From assembly GCF_000383235.1 (NCBI RefSeq), contig NZ_KB910927.1:62001-126000 (forward strand): 64,000 nt of DNA, given 5' to 3'. This document shows, piece after piece, positions 1 through 8,415 of the stretch; position 1 is the first letter of the stretch; each line of letters opens with the position of its first letter. Both the position numbers and the translations under genes were made by a program. The DNA comes from Bacillus sp. 123MFChir2 (GTDB lineage Bacteria > Bacillota > Bacilli > Bacillales > Bacillaceae_G). The notes beneath the pieces are model-generated. The model was not told the DNA's origin. It did not search any database and was given only the letters and a program-made list of their open reading frames with translations.

Positions 1-1981
1 CCCTTGTCACCGTTTGATAGATGACAAATTGTTCATCGAGTAACTTTTGCCGCGCTGTTGGTGCCAGTTCGATTCCTGCTGAAACAAGTACTTCTCGTTC
101 TTCGTCAGATAATACCCCATCATCTGATGGTGCCGCCGGAATAATCCCTTCATTTGCTCCAACTACAAATGCTGCTCGAATATTCGAAAGACGAGAACGG
201 TCAATGTTTGCAATTAACACTTGATCTAAAGACGGTGGAATATTTGCGAACTGGAGTGACTCTAACCCTGTCGTCATCACATTTATAAACAAAGGCAGAG
301 ACATTTTCTCTTCTCCAAGCATTTCAACGCACGTATCTAGCATCGCAATGACTTGTTCCCATACTTGATCATGATCACTTGCAAATAAGAAATTCCCTTC
401 TTCCTCTGCTTGCAGGCGTAACTCTTCTAATTTTTTCGGAACGTCTAACTCTTCTAAAAACAAATAAACCGCTTCGCACATACCCATTGTTGTTCCCGCA
501 CGTTTTAATCGCTTTTGTAAACGAATAATCGGTGTGCGAACAATCTCACGAAGACGATTAATCCTTTCTTCCATTTCTCGTTCGCTATCTGTTTGACCAC
601 CATGTACACCATCTAATGAACGGTAGCGACGATACGTCCACGGCTCTTCCGAAGTCCATCTTTTTCCTTGCACGCCATACGCTAAACAGTAATTTTCAAA
701 TTCGTCCATTTCATCACGTATTCTCGCTTTATTTTCATCTAACGGGTACAACAGTTCGGTTTTTATACAGCGAAATACCGCATCATAACGCCAATTCCCG
801 CTAATGACTTCTAACGCTGAGCGAATGAACTCAATTAATGGATGATGAAGCATTGGGCGCTTTTCATCAATAAAGAATGGAATATTATAATCAACAAACA
901 ACGTCCTCATCATATCGTAATAGCTTTCACCATTGCGAAGAAGCACCGCGATATCACGATAACGATACCCTTCTTCCGCTACTAATCTGCGAATTTCGCG
1001 CGCAACGCCTTCCACTTCTGCCCGTAAATTCGCCGCAGCATATAGTGTAATGTGCGATTCACCTTGAAACTCTGCATAGGGACGAGAATCATAATGCGCC
1101 TCTAAATGCGCAAGTGCCGGTGACGTAAAACGCGGCCCTTCTCGCATGACAATCGTATTTTCAATAACAATTTTCTCTTCACTTGCTACCTGTTTTAGTT
1201 TTTCATACGTGATCAGCGTTTGATAAAATAAATCCAGTTCGCCTACTTGCTGTGATAACGTCTGCTCATCAATCGTGAGTGTAATGGTCATTTTTGCTCC
1301 GCATCGCAGTAGTTGCCTTACAATCTCTAACTCTTGCGGTGAAAACGTGTGGAATCCATCAATATAAATCATGCTGCCTTTCACATACTCTGAATACGGC
1401 AGCTTTTCAAATAAAAGCTTCATATAATCTTCAGAATCCAAATATTTCCCAATTAATGCCCGTTCAAAATCATCATATAGAAGCTGCAAATCATACATTT
1501 TGTTTGCTAACAGTTTCTGTTCATTTCCATTGCTATGAGCCTCTAATTCTTGCCACATCGCATATACATTTGACGGCGTTAAATTGTACCGTTTAAATTC
1601 CGTAATCATACTGCCAAGTTGTTCAAAAAAACCGTTTTGCTCTGCTGCTTTCCGAAAAACATATAATTCTTCTTTACGCGCCTCGACAATTTTACGAAGC
1701 AGCATATGCACACCAGATTCATCAATATGAAGGCGGCTTGCTCCGCCTACTTCTTGAAGCACCTTCCACGCTAACCGCGAAAAACTAAACACTTGTGCAC
1801 GAATAGAACCGCTTACGTCTCCATTAATTAATGCTTGCTGCGTTTGGAATGTCATTTGCTCTGGCACAAGATATAAAATCGTTTCACCTTTTGGACGATG
1901 CTGCAGCTCTTGTTGTACTTCTTGCAAACACATCGTACTTTTTCCACTTCCAGCTCGTCCTATTATAAATCGAAGTGACAT
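1..1981 (-). CDS. addB: AddB, ATP-dependent helicase/deoxyribonuclease subunit B (C-terminal part missing)
   Basis: AddB pairs with AddA to process double-strand breaks for RecA-dependent repair (the Firmicute counterpart of RecBCD). The reading frame starts at the ATG at 1981 and stays open to the window edge, giving the first 660 residues of a protein that is usually about 1,170 long. The N-terminus carries a Walker A motif, GRAGSGKST, at residues 8-16. The C-terminal nuclease domain with its iron-sulfur cysteines lies outside the window. Gene order YhjE-like, signal peptidase, addB matches the B. subtilis yhj-addB region. The identification rests on the N-terminal motif, length and synteny. 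Confidence 0.9.
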   Translation of the reverse strand, partial: MSLRFIIGRAGSGKSTMCLQEVQQELQHRPKGETILYLVPEQMTFQTQQALINGDVSGSIRAQVFSFSRLAWKVLQEVGGASRLHIDESGVHMLLRKIVEARKEELYVFRKAAEQNGFFEQLGSMITEFKRYNLTPSNVYAMWQELEAHSNGNEQKLLANKMYDLQLLYDDFERALIGKYLDSEDYMKLLFEKLPYSEYVKGSMIYIDGFHTFSPQELEIVRQLLRCGAKMTITLTIDEQTLSQQVGELDLFYQTLITYEKLKQVASEEKIVIENTIVMREGPRFTSPALAHLEAHYDSRPYAEFQGESHITLYAAANLRAEVEGVAREIRRLVAEEGYRYRDIAVLLRNGESYYDMMRTLFVDYNIPFFIDEKRPMLHHPLIEFIRSALEVISGNWRYDAVFRCIKTELLYPLDENKARIRDEMDEFENYCLAYGVQGKRWTSEEPWTYRRYRSLDGVHGGQTDSEREMEERINRLREIVRTPIIRLQKRLKRAGTTMGMCEAVYLFLEELDVPKKLEELRLQAEEEGNFLFASDHDQVWEQVIAMLDTCVEMLGEEKMSLPLFINVMTTGLESLQFANIPPSLDQVLIANIDRSRLSNIRAAFVVGANEGIIPAAPSDDGVLSDEEREVLVSAGIELAPTARQKLLDEQFVIYQTVTR

Positions 1982-2008
1982 GTAAACCCGCCTTTCTATA
2001 AGTAAACT

Positions 2009-2182
2009 TCGATCAATCAAGATCTATCCCGCTATTAACGGGCAGTAAGACCCCCACCTCAAGATTGAGAAAGAATTGAAGAGGATAGGTGGGGGATAAC
2101 TGCCCGTAAAAGCCCGATTGGTGAGGGCTAATAATCAGAGGGGGGATGAAGAAAATCCCCTCTGATTAAAGTTTCACTTTAT
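2009..2182. repeat. Dispersed hairpin repeat, not bcr1 (copy 1)
   Basis: The gap between lepB and addB holds a structured repeat. A long imperfect inverted repeat (2039-2060 with 2085-2106) surrounds GACCCCCACCTC/GGTGGGGG, and a second perfect stem (2133-2143 with 2157-2167) follows. Its right half, TGCCCGTAAAAGCCCGATT through TTTCACTTTATC, recurs in diverged form at 43262-43352, and its left half resembles 46966-47044 in reverse. This suggests a second intergenic repeat family in this genome. Confidence 0.6.
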
Positions 2183-2189
2183 CCGAAAA

Positions 2190-2217
2190 AGAAGGTAATT
2201 CGAAATTTCGAATTACC
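2190..2217 (-). terminator. Terminator of the signal peptidase gene
   Basis: A perfect 24-bp palindrome (2194-2217, centre CGAAATTTCG) is followed on the minus strand by TTCTTTTT. It begins at the stop codon of the signal peptidase gene. Confidence 0.7.
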
Positions 2218-2779
2218 CTTTAGAGAAATTTGTTTGTACTTCATTGATTGGCCAATAGCGTAAATCAACTTTTCCAACAACTTGTTCTATTTTTACAAAT
2301 CCGAAGTTACGACTATCCCAGCTTCCTAAACGATTATCTCCAATTACAAAGAGAAACCCTTGCGGAACAACCTGTTCATCTGTTAACTCTTCGAGGGTAA
2401 AGTCTCCTGTTAACTGTCTTCCATGAATTTGTTTTTTGTATTCATCTAAATACGGCTCTTTAATAAATTGTCCGTTAATATATAGTTTATCACGTTTGTA
2501 TACAATTTTGTCACCTGGAAGTCCGATAATTCGTTTCACATAATCTTCTTGTTTATTCGCGTGAAAAACAACAACATCAAAACGGTTCAACTCACCAAAC
2601 TGATAACCTACTTTATTCACAATCAGCATATTACCATCTTGAAGCGTAGGCATCATCGATTTTCCTTCTACCACATACGTCGCAAAGAAAAAAGTGCGAA
2701 AAAATACAGCTAATAAAACACCTATAAAAATTGTTCTCATCCACTCTATGCTTTCTTTTTTCCACTTTCGCTTCATCAT
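2213..2779 (-). CDS. lepB: Signal peptidase I (SipV/LepB type)
   Basis: Type I signal peptidase that removes signal peptides from secreted preproteins on the outer face of the membrane. It has 188 residues with one N-terminal membrane anchor (about residues 14-34), the usual Gram-positive layout. The catalytic serine is S41 in GKSMMPTL, the general-base lysine is K82 in YVKRIIGLPGD, and the conserved box IGDNRLGSWDSRNFG lies near residues 146-160. Two ATGs are adjacent at the start; the first is taken. In B. subtilis the equivalent gene sipV (yhjF) also follows yhjE, so SipV orthology is likely but inferred from synteny. Confidence 0.93.
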   Translation of the reverse strand: MMKRKWKKESIEWMRTIFIGVLLAVFFRTFFFATYVVEGKSMMPTLQDGNMLIVNKVGYQFGELNRFDVVVFHANKQEDYVKRIIGLPGDKIVYKRDKLYINGQFIKEPYLDEYKKQIHGRQLTGDFTLEELTDEQVVPQGFLFVIGDNRLGSWDSRNFGFVKIEQVVGKVDLRYWPINEVQTNFSKG

Positions 2780-2829
2780 GCCACATCCCTTTCTCTTTTC
2801 TATAACAGGGGTGCGCTCACTTACGAAGT

Positions 2830-3429
2830 TTAGTCTCTGCTCAGTTCAAGCTTTACTTCAATTTTCTTTCCAACGTACCATAAAATAAAAATGACACCTA
2901 ATACGATCGTTGTTTTTACCGGCTTATGCATAAAAGAAGCAAGATCATGGCCAACGTAACTTAACACGAAAATCATCACAAGCTTACCAAGTGAAAGTGC
3001 TAAAATAAACTGCCGCTTACTAATACGAGACAAACCCGCTACTACATTAATAAGCGCTGACGGAGTAAACGGAAAACAAAATAACAAGAAAATGGGTGCA
3101 AATCCTTTTCTCTCTATCCATGTCATTGCACTGCGAACTCGTGGATGTCTATTTACAAAAGCAAAAAAGCGACTTCTTCCAAAACGACGAATGATAAAAA
3201 ACACAAGCATCGCCCCTATACATGAACCGAGCCATGAATAGAAAAAGCCAAGCCATAATCCAAAGGCAACTGCATTTGCCATCACAAATAAAAAGAGAGG
3301 CAGAGCTGGAATAAACGCTTCAATCATCGGAAGTCCAACACCAATTAATGGACCAAATTCCTGATAATTCTTTAACAAATGTTCCATATTTTCTATTGTA
3401 AAAAACTCTTTAATTGTTTGAAAATCCAT
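2830..3429 (-). CDS. yhjE: TVP38/TMEM64 family membrane protein (YhjE-like)
   Basis: Polytopic membrane protein of the VTT/DedA-related group, whose members are linked to lipid scrambling or membrane homeostasis. In its 199 residues I see hydrophobic segments at about 26-50, 52-80, 112-130, 142-160 and 173-186. The family hallmarks are an arginine/glycine turn (RRFGRSRF, 81-88) and the re-entrant FCFPFTPSALIN stretch (118-129). It lies 50 bp upstream of the signal peptidase on the same strand, as yhjE-sipV do in B. subtilis, so cotranscription is likely. Substrate unknown. Confidence 0.85.
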   Translation of the reverse strand: MDFQTIKEFFTIENMEHLLKNYQEFGPLIGVGLPMIEAFIPALPLFLFVMANAVAFGLWLGFFYSWLGSCIGAMLVFFIIRRFGRSRFFAFVNRHPRVRSAMTWIERKGFAPIFLLFCFPFTPSALINVVAGLSRISKRQFILALSLGKLVMIFVLSYVGHDLASFMHKPVKTTIVLGVIFILWYVGKKIEVKLELSRD

Positions 3430-3717
3430 TCTATTATGTACCCCTTTACCTTGCTCTAATGAATTGTAACTTTTTTCTGAATGAAGAGAAGATTACCTTT
3501 CCTATAAAAACCCAATTCGTGCAACTCCATAAGAAGAACTGACATTTCTGTTTACCTTTTCTTGTTATTACTTTACCATTACTCTGCAATAAGGGGAACT
3601 GACCTATCTGACAAATAAATATATATTTAATTTCCATATTTCCTAGAAAAAATCCTTTTATAAATAACAAAAAAAGGATGGCAAATGCCACCCTTTTTCA
3701 AACTATGCTCTATAAGA
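3430..3717. other. Intergenic stretch without a supported gene
   Basis: The short open frames here lack ribosome sites and family likeness. The only clear structure is the cold-shock gene terminator at its right end. Confidence 0.5.
3670..3698 (-). terminator. Terminator of the cold-shock gene
   Basis: On the minus strand a stem AAAAAGGGTGGCA / TGCCATCCTTTTT ends in a T run 20 bp after the cold-shock stop codon. Confidence 0.75.
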
Positions 3718-3918
3718 TTATAGTTTTACAACGTTTTTAGCTTGAGGTCCACGGTTACCATCTTCTACTTCAAAGCTAACTTTTTCGCCTTCTTCTAAAG
3801 ATTTGAAACCTTCAGTTGTAATAGCAGAGAAATGTACGAATACATCGTTTTCGCCTGGAACTTCGATGAAACCGAAACCTTTTTCATTGTTAAACCATTT
3901 TACTTGACCTGTTTTCAT
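3718..3918 (-). CDS. Cold-shock protein (CspA/CspB family)
   Basis: Single-domain RNA/DNA chaperone of 66 residues that binds single-stranded nucleic acid in the cold or in stationary phase. RNP-1 (KGFGFIEV) and RNP-2 (DVFVHF) are intact, as is the N-terminal VKWFN strand. The longer frame starting at 4008 is not the gene: the family start is the ATG at 3918, preceded by AGGAGGAAGTTATT. The upstream minus-strand region to about 4100 is AT-rich and probably forms a long 5' leader, as is typical of csp genes. Which B. cereus csp paralogue this is cannot be told. Confidence 0.95.
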   Translation of the reverse strand: MKTGQVKWFNNEKGFGFIEVPGENDVFVHFSAITTEGFKSLEEGEKVSFEVEDGNRGPQAKNVVKL

Positions 3919-4118
3919 AATAACTTCCTCCTGAAAATAAACATATTTTTTAGTTTTCACAACATAAAAAAAGAATCCACACATTATCAAATGCGAAACA
4001 GAACACATACATAATTTTTCTCGCTAGTTTCACGGCACTTGATAACATATGGATTGCTTGATTTAAGGTATTCAACTATACATTGACTATACCATATTGC
4101 AAAGGGAATGTACAACAT
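3919..4118 (-). promoter_or_regulatory. Probable long 5' leader and promoter region of the csp gene
   Basis: About 200 bp without a gene precede the csp start. Long untranslated leaders controlling translation are known in this family. I see no certain cold-box match and infer the role only from position. Confidence 0.35.
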
Positions 4119-4179
4119 AATTTGTAAAAACAAAAGAACCGTTGCTTATTGAGCGCCGATTCTTTTGTTTTTACAAATT
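4119..4179. terminator. Perfect 20-bp inverted repeat between csp and the amidase gene
   Basis: Arms 4119-4138 and 4160-4179 (AATTTGTAAAAACAAAAGAA and its complement) are separated by 21 bp. It lies 55 bp beyond the amidase stop codon on the minus strand and probably terminates that gene, but there is no classical GC stem, so another role is possible. Confidence 0.5.
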
Positions 4180-4233
4180 ATATAATGAAAAAAGAGTTCA
4201 AATACGTTTACTTGTTTACAAGCGAAAGAATAA

Positions 4234-5040
4234 TTATTTTTTCGTGTAACGAATGTACGATGCATCATTGTAAATCCACTGATTTCCACCTACATTTAAC
4301 CAGTTTCCTGATTGCTCCCACACTTTGTACACTTCTCCCTTTTGCACTTTACGAATAATACGATTACTCGTTGATGGGCCAGAACGTAGATTTACATTAT
4401 TTCTATTAATATATACCGTAGCTTGTTCCTTATTCGATTGCTGCACTTTTTCCCCGCTTGAAATAGCATTTCCATTATATGCTTTTAGCACATCCGCACG
4501 AAATTGTGCTTCCGATATGCCATGACTAGCTAAGTAAGCTAATGGATCTTCGTGATCAGTACCACCGAACTTATACGTAACGTCTTTATGAGTCCATAAC
4601 CCTTTAGATGGATGAATATTACGGTTACGTAAAATCTCCGCTAGCAGTTTTACATACCGTTCATACGACTTTTTAAACTTTACTGGATTTTTCGTCTCAC
4701 TTAATTCAACTTGAACAAATCTCTCATTCGCAGTTGGTCCTGCCCCCCATGCACGATATTTCGTATTCGCAATCTGAATCGTTTCATCCCAATCGACAAC
4801 ATAATGAACAAAAGCAGATGACCATGTACGAGACTGAAAACGTTGAATGTTAATTGCCGGTACCTCAGGAGTAGCAGTTGAATGCGCTACAACCCCTTCA
4901 TACTTGCCTATACCATTGCGATATGGTTCCTTAGGTAAATTGGGAATCATAAGTGTACTATCAGCAAATGCACTATTAACCGAGGTTAATAACGTAATAG
5001 ACGCTACCGTTACAGAGAATAGTAGTTTAATAGGTTTCAT
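4234..5040 (-). CDS. Secreted N-acetylmuramoyl-L-alanine amidase with SH3b domain
   Basis: Peptidoglycan amidase that cleaves the bond between muramic acid and the stem peptide. In its 268 residues there is a signal peptide ending near AFA (residues 24-26), an Amidase_2 catalytic domain (about 40-185), a short linker, and a bacterial SH3 wall-binding domain (about 208-268) with the typical NVNLRSGPSTS start. Likely zinc-site residues are H53 in VVAHST and the THKD/TDHEDP cluster (151-166). A strong GAAGGTGATG ribosome site precedes the ATG. It resembles phage-endolysin amidases but has its own signal peptide and no phage neighbours, so it is a cellular autolysin or spore-cortex type enzyme. 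Confidence 0.9.
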   Translation of the reverse strand: MKPIKLLFSVTVASITLLTSVNSAFADSTLMIPNLPKEPYRNGIGKYEGVVAHSTATPEVPAINIQRFQSRTWSSAFVHYVVDWDETIQIANTKYRAWGAGPTANERFVQVELSETKNPVKFKKSYERYVKLLAEILRNRNIHPSKGLWTHKDVTYKFGGTDHEDPLAYLASHGISEAQFRADVLKAYNGNAISSGEKVQQSNKEQATVYINRNNVNLRSGPSTSNRIIRKVQKGEVYKVWEQSGNWLNVGGNQWIYNDASYIRYTKK

Positions 5041-5090
5041 TTTTCATCACCTTCAAAAAAATCTTGTTTGATTTATGTAGAAAAAACAAC

Positions 5091-5262
5091 TATATAAATC
5101 CGAATTAAAAAAACGACATAAAACCATTCTTTTTCGGTGGGCGAGAACATCTGGCCATGCCACATGCAAGGTAAAACAAAGGGAGAAAGCAAGTGCAGGC
5201 CCCTTTTGTTCTGCATAACCGCAATCTATATGTCGAAAATTTCAAACGAATTCATATAAAAA
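5091..5262 (+). repeat. bcr1-type repeat
   Basis: Starts TATATAAATC and ends near TTCATATAAA. It holds the shared core TTTTTCGGTGGGCGAGA, CTGGCCATGC and a short GCATAACCGCAATCTATATGT right end. The central GGTCAGGGCCTTTTCCTGCC arm is missing, so it is an internally deleted copy. Confidence 0.8.
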
Positions 5263-5351
5263 GCCCCGGTTAAACTTAAACTTTATTAAGAGAATTGAGA
5301 AATAGTAGAAAAGTGTTCTATATAATAATAGACATATTTTGGGGACTCAAC

Positions 5352-5520
5352 TATATAAATACAAATTAAAAAATGACATAAAAAAACAGTCTTTCAGATA
5401 GACGAGACATCCAGCTACCCATAATATTTCCTAGCGGATAAAGACTGAAAACAAAGAAAAAAATGAAAGCAAGTCTAATAGCGATTGATATGTCGAAAAT
5501 TTAAAATGGATTTATATGTA
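5352..5520 (+). repeat. bcr1-type repeat, diverged copy
   Basis: A second copy follows 90 bp after the first in the same orientation, again bounded by TATATAAATAC and GGATTTATATG. The core is eroded (GACGAGACATCCAGCTACCC). Together the two copies fill most of the gap between the amidase and the next gene. Confidence 0.75.
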
Positions 5521-5659
5521 TTTAAATTATCTCACATAATTACTGTTTAAAACAGAGAAAAAGTTCTACTAATAAATAAAAAAAGACGAATTAGTATTCT
5601 TTATAAATATGATATACTAAAATCAGTAAAACATAATATATAAAATAAGAGGTGTTATT

Positions 5660-6061
5660 ATGAAGAAATTCATTACATCAACAGTTTTATCATTAAGCTT
5701 AGCAATCGGTATAGGCTCAACGATTACGCTTGCCGCTGAAACAGAAAATTATGTTCACAAAACTCCAACAGTTTATCAAAATGTGAATATAAATTCTATT
5801 TCTCTAAAACTTCCTGTTAATGCAAGTTTTAGCTCTGGTAAAGTAGTTTGGCAAGTGCAACAACCTGACGGAACATGGGAAAATGTTGTTTATCCACGTA
5901 CAAGAAATCCACAATATTTTGTAGGCTGTTCTATGTCATTAGGAATTTCAAAACCATCATTATCAATGCCGCAAAATTACAGAGTGAAAATGATTAACCG
6001 GACGACTGGTACAGTATCTATTTCTGATCCTATAAATATTACTCCATATGCTAAATATTAA
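5660..6061 (+). CDS. Small secreted protein of unknown function
   Basis: 133 residues with a clear signal peptide (cleavage expected near residue 25, ITLAA/ETEN) and a mature part of about 108 residues that looks beta-rich. A tryptophan motif VVWQVQQPDGTWENV lies near residues 72-86 and there is a single cysteine near residue 94. The ribosome site AGAGGTG precedes the ATG. It stands alone between bcr1 copies, in the opposite orientation to its neighbours. I do not recognise a family; an exported wall- or surface-associated protein is all the sequence supports. Confidence 0.75.
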   Translation: MKKFITSTVLSLSLAIGIGSTITLAAETENYVHKTPTVYQNVNINSISLKLPVNASFSSGKVVWQVQQPDGTWENVVYPRTRNPQYFVGCSMSLGISKPSLSMPQNYRVKMINRTTGTVSISDPINITPYAKY

Positions 6062-6087
6062 TGGAGTTTTTCACTACTATATTAACA

Positions 6088-6200
6088 TCGTCTCTTTTTA
6101 AAGTAGGCGAGAGCGCTGGCCATGCGTAGAAGCGACCAGGGCCTTTTTCTACCACATATGCAAGGTTTAAAACAAAAAGAGTAGGCGGGTACAATGCTAG
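6088..6200 (+). repeat. bcr1-type repeat, partial
   Basis: Contains the core AGGCGAGAGCGCTGGCCATGC, CAGGGCCTTTTTCTACCACAT and a GGTTTAAAACAAAAAGAG segment, but lacks both terminal AT-rich inverted ends. Confidence 0.75.
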
Positions 6201-6218
6201 ATTATGTTTCCTATGTAT

Positions 6219-6252
6219 GAATAAGAAGAAGGATAGTTCCTTCTTCTTATTC
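6219..6252 (-). terminator. Hairpin downstream of comK
   Basis: A 15-bp perfect stem GAATAAGAAGAAGGA / TCCTTCTTCTTATTC lies just after the comK stop codon. The T tract is weak. Confidence 0.55.
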
Positions 6253-6259
6253 CATATTA

Positions 6260-6838
6260 TCAATCTTCCTTTTTAAAAAGATACATTTTTTCATATGCTG
6301 GCTTTAGCTCTAACACCTCATTTTGATTCACTAGTAAAAATTTTGTCGCCGCTTGTTTTCTTTTTCTATCTTCAAATTCGGCCCGAAGCTGAGCAGTTCG
6401 GTTTCTCTGATTTTCAAAACTGTTTTTAGATACTTCTAGCTTAATTGTCTGACCATTTATGAATTCAATAAAAATATTTCCATGTGGAAGTTTTGTTACA
6501 TTATCAATATGAAAGTGCGATAACCAAGCACACTCTTTGCGAGAGTAAGAAAATGTGGGGAAAAAGTAAATATAATCTGTAGGACTAATTGCAATCGGTG
6601 CTTTATGAGTAAAGCCTGTGTATTCCTTCGTACCATCTTTCCGACCACCAAAGCTAGCGCCATATTGACGACAACTTTGTTCCACGATCTCAAGTGGCTT
6701 TTGATACACAAAAAATTCATCATTTTCTTCAATCACACGCGTTACAATTCGTTTGTCATTTAAAACAATTGGAAGCAATGCAATCGTGTTTGAATTCACA
6801 ATGTACTGCGGTGAGTACTTTTCGACTTTAATAGTCAT
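6260..6838 (-). CDS. comK: ComK-family competence transcription factor
   Basis: ComK is the master activator of late competence genes and binds the minor groove at paired AT boxes. The 192-residue product equals the B. subtilis length and shares its characteristic segments: KPLEIVEQSCRQYGASFGGR, then HKAPI, FFPT, RKECAWLSHFH, and NSFENQRNRTAQLRAEFEDR near the C-terminus. The ATG at 6838 is chosen over the one 21 bp upstream because AAAGGAGAGG sits at proper spacing. The upstream region has one AAAA-N5-TTTT match at 6962-6974, half of a possible ComK box. The B. cereus group has two comK paralogues; I cannot tell which this is. Confidence 0.92.
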   Translation of the reverse strand: MTIKVEKYSPQYIVNSNTIALLPIVLNDKRIVTRVIEENDEFFVYQKPLEIVEQSCRQYGASFGGRKDGTKEYTGFTHKAPIAISPTDYIYFFPTFSYSRKECAWLSHFHIDNVTKLPHGNIFIEFINGQTIKLEVSKNSFENQRNRTAQLRAEFEDRKRKQAATKFLLVNQNEVLELKPAYEKMYLFKKED

Positions 6839-7080
6839 ATTTTTCCTCTCCTTTGGCAATTTTGGATAATTTTATGCAATTATCTACATGGATAATTGTA
6901 GCATTTTATATGAAAAATAGCCGACATTTTCAATATTTTTACAATTCCTTATTAATAAATTAAAAATTCCTTTTATACGTCTGTATAACTAACAGACTTA
7001 AACTACATACTCTTCCTATAGAAAATAAAATAATCTAATAGTTAATTTCATATTTTTCATTTTGAAATATTTGTAATAAA

Positions 7081-7115
7081 AGAGGGAGCCAGCTCGAAAG
7101 CTGACTCCCCCTCTT
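7081..7115 (-). terminator. Terminator of the aceBA operon
   Basis: Stem AGAGGG(G)GAGTCAGCT / AGCTGGCTCCCTCT on the minus strand followed by TTTTATT, directly after the aceA stop codon. Confidence 0.85.
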
Positions 7116-7116
7116 A

Positions 7117-8403
7117 TTATCGCGTAAACTGCTCTGCCTCTGTTGATCCTTTCAATGCTGTCGTTGACGAAGTTCCACCGGTAATAACTTGTGCTACTTC
7201 ATCAAAATATCCTGTACCAACTTCTCGCTGATGACGCGTTGCTGAGTAACCGTACTGTTCTGCGGCAAATTCTGCTTGCTGCAACTCTGAATATGCTGCC
7301 ATACCTCGTTCTTTATAACCGCGCGCTAGCTCAAACATGCCATAATTTAAAGCATGGAAGCCAGCAAGCGTTACGAATTGAAATTTATAACCGTAAGATG
7401 CAATTTCCTTTTGGAAGTTTGCAATTGTTTTATCGTCTAATTTTTTCTTCCAGTTAAAGGACGGTGAACAGTTATAAGCTAATAGTTTTCCAGGGAATTT
7501 TTTATGAATTGCTTCTGCAAAACGTTTTGCATCTTCTAAATTCGGTTCTGATGTTTCACACCAGACAAGATCGGCATACGGCGCGTATGCTAAGCCACGC
7601 GCGATTGCTTGATCCAGTCCAGCTTTCGTCCGAAAGAACCCTTCTGGTGTTCTTTCTCCTGTAATAAATGATTGATCAACAGGGTCGATATCACTCGTAA
7701 TTAAATCCGCTGCGTCAGCATCTGTTCTAGCAATAATGAGCGTTGGCACTCCCATTACATCTGCCGCAAGACGCGCTGATATTAAATTACGCACTGCCGT
7801 TTGTGTTGGGAGTAATACTTTTCCTCCTAAATGACCACATTTCTTTTCAGAAGAAAGTTGATCTTCAAAGTGAACACCAGACGCTCCTGCCTCGATCATT
7901 CCTTTCATCAGTTCAAATACATTTAGTTGTCCGCCAAATCCTGCCTCTGCATCAGCAACAATCGGTACGAAGTAATCAATATCACCGCTTCCTTCCATAT
8001 GCTGAATTTGATCCGCACGCTGCAGCGTTTGATTAATGCGTTTTACAACCGCCGGCACACTATTTGCCGGGTACAAACTTTGGTCTGGATACATATGACC
8101 TGATAAATTTGCATCTGCCGCTACTTGCCAGCCGCTTAAATAAATTGCCTTTAACCCCGCCTTTACTTGCTGCATTGCTTGATTCCCAGTTAATGCCCCT
8201 AACGCATGAATGTAATCTTCACTATGAAGAGAATTCCAAAGTTTTTCTGCACCGCGGCGTGCTAACGTATATTCAATATCAATCGATCCGCGAAGACGAA
8301 TGACCTCCTCTGCAGAATACGGACGTATAACTCCTTGCCAACGTTTATCAAGCTCCCAGCTCTCTTGTAATTTCCCGGCTCTTTCATTTCCCATTGTTTC
8401 CAT
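7117..8403 (-). CDS. aceA: Isocitrate lyase
   Basis: First enzyme of the glyoxylate shunt: it splits isocitrate into glyoxylate and succinate so that acetate or fatty acids can feed biosynthesis. The 428-residue protein has the family active-site hexapeptide KKCGHL with catalytic C189, metal-site residues around DADAGFGG-like [10 protein letters not shown] (151-160) and the NCSPSFNW motif. It follows malate synthase with only 12 bp between stop and start, so the two form an operon. A second ATG three codons later (8394) fits the GGGG ribosome site equally well, so the start is uncertain by three residues. Confidence 0.97.
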   Translation of the reverse strand: METMGNERAGKLQESWELDKRWQGVIRPYSAEEVIRLRGSIDIEYTLARRGAEKLWNSLHSEDYIHALGALTGNQAMQQVKAGLKAIYLSGWQVAADANLSGHMYPDQSLYPANSVPAVVKRINQTLQRADQIQHMEGSGDIDYFVPIVADAEAGFGGQLNVFELMKGMIEAGASGVHFEDQLSSEKKCGHLGGKVLLPTQTAVRNLISARLAADVMGVPTLIIARTDADAADLITSDIDPVDQSFITGERTPEGFFRTKAGLDQAIARGLAYAPYADLVWCETSEPNLEDAKRFAEAIHKKFPGKLLAYNCSPSFNWKKKLDDKTIANFQKEIASYGYKFQFVTLAGFHALNYGMFELARGYKERGMAAYSELQQAEFAAEQYGYSATRHQREVGTGYFDEVAQVITGGTSSTTALKGSTEAEQFTR

Positions 8404-8415
8404 CCCCTTTTCCCT

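Noticed and set aside
3446-3691. 81-codon minus-strand frame between csp and yhjE
   Set aside because: Its sequence shows no domain, the start lacks a ribosome site, and it begins within the csp terminator.
6962-6974. AAAA-N5-TTTT match upstream of comK as a ComK autoregulation site
   Set aside because: A functional ComK box needs two such sites at set distances; I find only one in very AT-rich DNA.
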